From Chloroflexota bacterium (lineage in GTDB: Bacteria > Chloroflexota > Chloroflexia > Chloroflexales > Kallotenuaceae), in the NCBI GenBank assembly GCA_019240175.1, contig JAFAYS010000178.1:1-6509 (forward strand): 6,509 nt of DNA. Direction: 5' to 3'. The notes beneath the pieces were generated by a model. The model saw only the letters and a program-made list of their open reading frames with translations, searched no databases and was not told the DNA's origin. Shown piece after piece: positions 5,369 through 6,509 of this stretch. Both the position numbers and the translations under genes were made by a program. Each line of letters opens with the position of its first letter. The stretch's first letter is position 1.

Positions 5369-6487
5369 ATGCCCCAAAAAAACGAGATTGCCGCCAAGTA
5401 CGAAGAAGAAAAGCTGCGCGTTCAGGAGCAGTCACAGCTGATCTATCTGCAAAATCAGATCGATGAGCTGCGGCGCATCATCAAAGAGCAGAATAATAAA
5501 TACTCCTGGGCCATGGAGCAGGTCCGGCGCGTCGAGGCGCAGAACTCGCAGCTACAGGGCGTGATCGATCGGCAGGCACAGGAGCAGCAGGTGGTGATGG
5601 AGGCGTACAAGCGCGAGCTGTCGACGCTTCGTCGCGATATCGCCAACGCGCTGGTCAAAGCCGAGGACTCGGTCAAGCCTGTCCGCGAGATCCAGGCGGC
5701 GATCCACCAGCTCAACGAGTCACGACGCGCCGATCGGGAGCAGATCGCGCCGATCTTCAGCCGCGTCGATGAGCTTGAGCAGGGCGAGCGCGAAACGGCG
5801 GCGCATGTGCGCGAGACCGAAGATCGTTACCGGCAGCTGTTGCCGCAGATCGAGCAGCTGCGTTTGGCGGATCACGATGTGCTGGAAGAGATCCGGCGTC
5901 TGGGCGACGAGATCAAGGCCGAAAAGCAGGCGCTGCGACGACAGGCCGTCGAGGCCCAGCAGATGGTCTCCGACGCGCGTAACGCGATGTATGAGCCCGT
6001 CGCGCGGCTTACGCATCTTGAGGAGCTGCACAAGAACCTGGATGTGTTGGTCCGCACGCTGCCCAAGATGATCGAAAATGTTGGCGAGCAGCTGCCCGGC
6101 ATGAAAGACGATCTCCGCCGCATCGAGATCATCAGCACCGAGCGCTTCATGCTCACGCAGGAGCGGCTGGAAGAGCTGCGCCACCAGAATGAGGAGCGGC
6201 TGGTCGATCTGCGCGATACCGACGAGCAGCATCTGCGCCATCTGACAAGCTGGCTGGAGCGCATCGACGCCTGGTGCCGTGAGCAGGAAGGCCGTGTCGC
6301 GCGCGTCGGCAATCGTATGGATCTGATGTTCCAGCGGCACGACAATCGCTTGGGCGATCTGGAAACGCAGGAGATCAAGCTGTTGGAGCACGTCACCGGT
6401 GCCTGGACGGCGCTGCTGGAAGGCCGGCGCCAGCTGGACATGGAGCGTCGCGAGTTTGCCGAGCCGGATTCATCGTCGAGGGGCTGA
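5369..6487 (+). CDS. Uncharacterised long coiled-coil protein between hisA and hisF
   Basis: I do not recognise a named family. The 372-residue product is highly charged, rich in Glu, Gln, Arg and Leu, with one cysteine (C303), few glycines and prolines, and no signal peptide or membrane segment. It is therefore likely cytoplasmic and mostly alpha-helical. Heptad-like patterns run through about 10-90 (for example IYLQNQIDELRRIIKEQ, 25-41), 130-205 (RVDELEQGERETAAHVRETE; then IEQLRLADHDVLEEIRRLGDEI, split by Pro159) and 245-340 (RLEELRHQNEERLVDLRD region, 266-283). Short breaks occur at P104, P128, P210 and LPGM (242-245). The C-terminus ends in a short disordered acidic/serine tail. Its stop codon overlaps the hisF start (TGATG), and it follows hisA in the same direction, so it is probably co-transcribed and translationally coupled with hisF. 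Codon use is like that of hisA and hisH, so it looks native. A scaffold, cytoskeletal or SMC-like role would be a guess. No catalytic motif is seen. Confidence 0.85.
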   Translation: MPQKNEIAAKYEEEKLRVQEQSQLIYLQNQIDELRRIIKEQNNKYSWAMEQVRRVEAQNSQLQGVIDRQAQEQQVVMEAYKRELSTLRRDIANALVKAEDSVKPVREIQAAIHQLNESRRADREQIAPIFSRVDELEQGERETAAHVRETEDRYRQLLPQIEQLRLADHDVLEEIRRLGDEIKAEKQALRRQAVEAQQMVSDARNAMYEPVARLTHLEELHKNLDVLVRTLPKMIENVGEQLPGMKDDLRRIEIISTERFMLTQERLEELRHQNEERLVDLRDTDEQHLRHLTSWLERIDAWCREQEGRVARVGNRMDLMFQRHDNRLGDLETQEIKLLEHVTGAWTALLEGRRQLDMERREFAEPDSSSRG

Positions 6488-6509
6488 TGCTGACACGTCG
6501 GATTATTCC
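6487..6509 (+). CDS. hisF: Imidazole glycerol phosphate synthase cyclase subunit HisF (5' end only)
   Basis: The last 23 bases read ATG CTG ACA CGT CGG ATT ATT CC, that is M-L-T-R-R-I-I-P. HisF proteins characteristically begin MLT(K/R)RIIPCLDV, so this is very probably hisF running off the window. Its ATG shares one base with the preceding TGA (TGATG), and GAGGGG (6478-6483) lies just upstream as a ribosome binding site. HisF is the cyclase partner of HisH. Finding it directly after hisA and the coiled-coil gene fits a his operon. Only eight residues are visible, so the assignment rests on the N-terminal motif and context together. Confidence 0.85.

Overview
The window looks like a chromosomal stretch of a high-GC bacterium that carries part of a histidine biosynthesis locus. 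The host genes are GC-rich, with strong G/C preference at third codon positions. Gene content and protein style suggest Chloroflexota (Roseiflexus/Kallotenue-like). That placement rests on general resemblance and no database was consulted.

Layout, left to right. (1) A class II histone deacetylase-family hydrolase fills 3-1049. (2) A solo IS200/IS605-type element with an intact tnpB (1177-2286) and no tnpA lies roughly between 1122 and 2321. It has a hairpin and a near-consensus promoter at its left end and a hairpin at its right end, where the guide (omega) RNA would end. (3) A large imperfect palindrome made of a TTTGTTC-type heptamer follows at 2343-2411. (4) hisH (2436-3092), the glutaminase subunit of imidazole glycerol phosphate synthase, ends at a hairpin terminator shared with the convergent gene. 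(5) A minus-strand SAM-dependent methyltransferase (4267-3164) has a C-terminal coiled coil built of 14-residue repeats. (6) A 289-bp divergent intergenic region holds a perfect TATAAT box and small inverted repeats. (7) hisA (4557-5297) is followed by an unrecognised 372-aa, almost wholly coiled-coil protein (5369-6487). (8) The last 23 bases encode MLTRRIIP, the characteristic N-terminus of HisF, starting one base inside the coiled-coil gene's stop codon.

HisA isomerises ProFAR to PRFAR. HisH and HisF together convert PRFAR and glutamine to imidazole glycerol phosphate and AICAR. So three consecutive-step histidine genes are here in the order hisH - (inverted methyltransferase) - hisA - coiled-coil gene - hisF. 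The locus has been broken into by a mobile element on the left and by an opposite-strand methyltransferase in the middle.

The most unusual points are the coiled-coil gene placed between hisA and hisF and apparently translationally coupled to hisF, the apparently intact solo TnpB with a possible leaderless promoter, and the heptamer palindrome just upstream of hisH. I see no CRISPR array, tRNA, rRNA or recognisable defence operon. The TnpB/guide-RNA unit is the only RNA-guided system supported.
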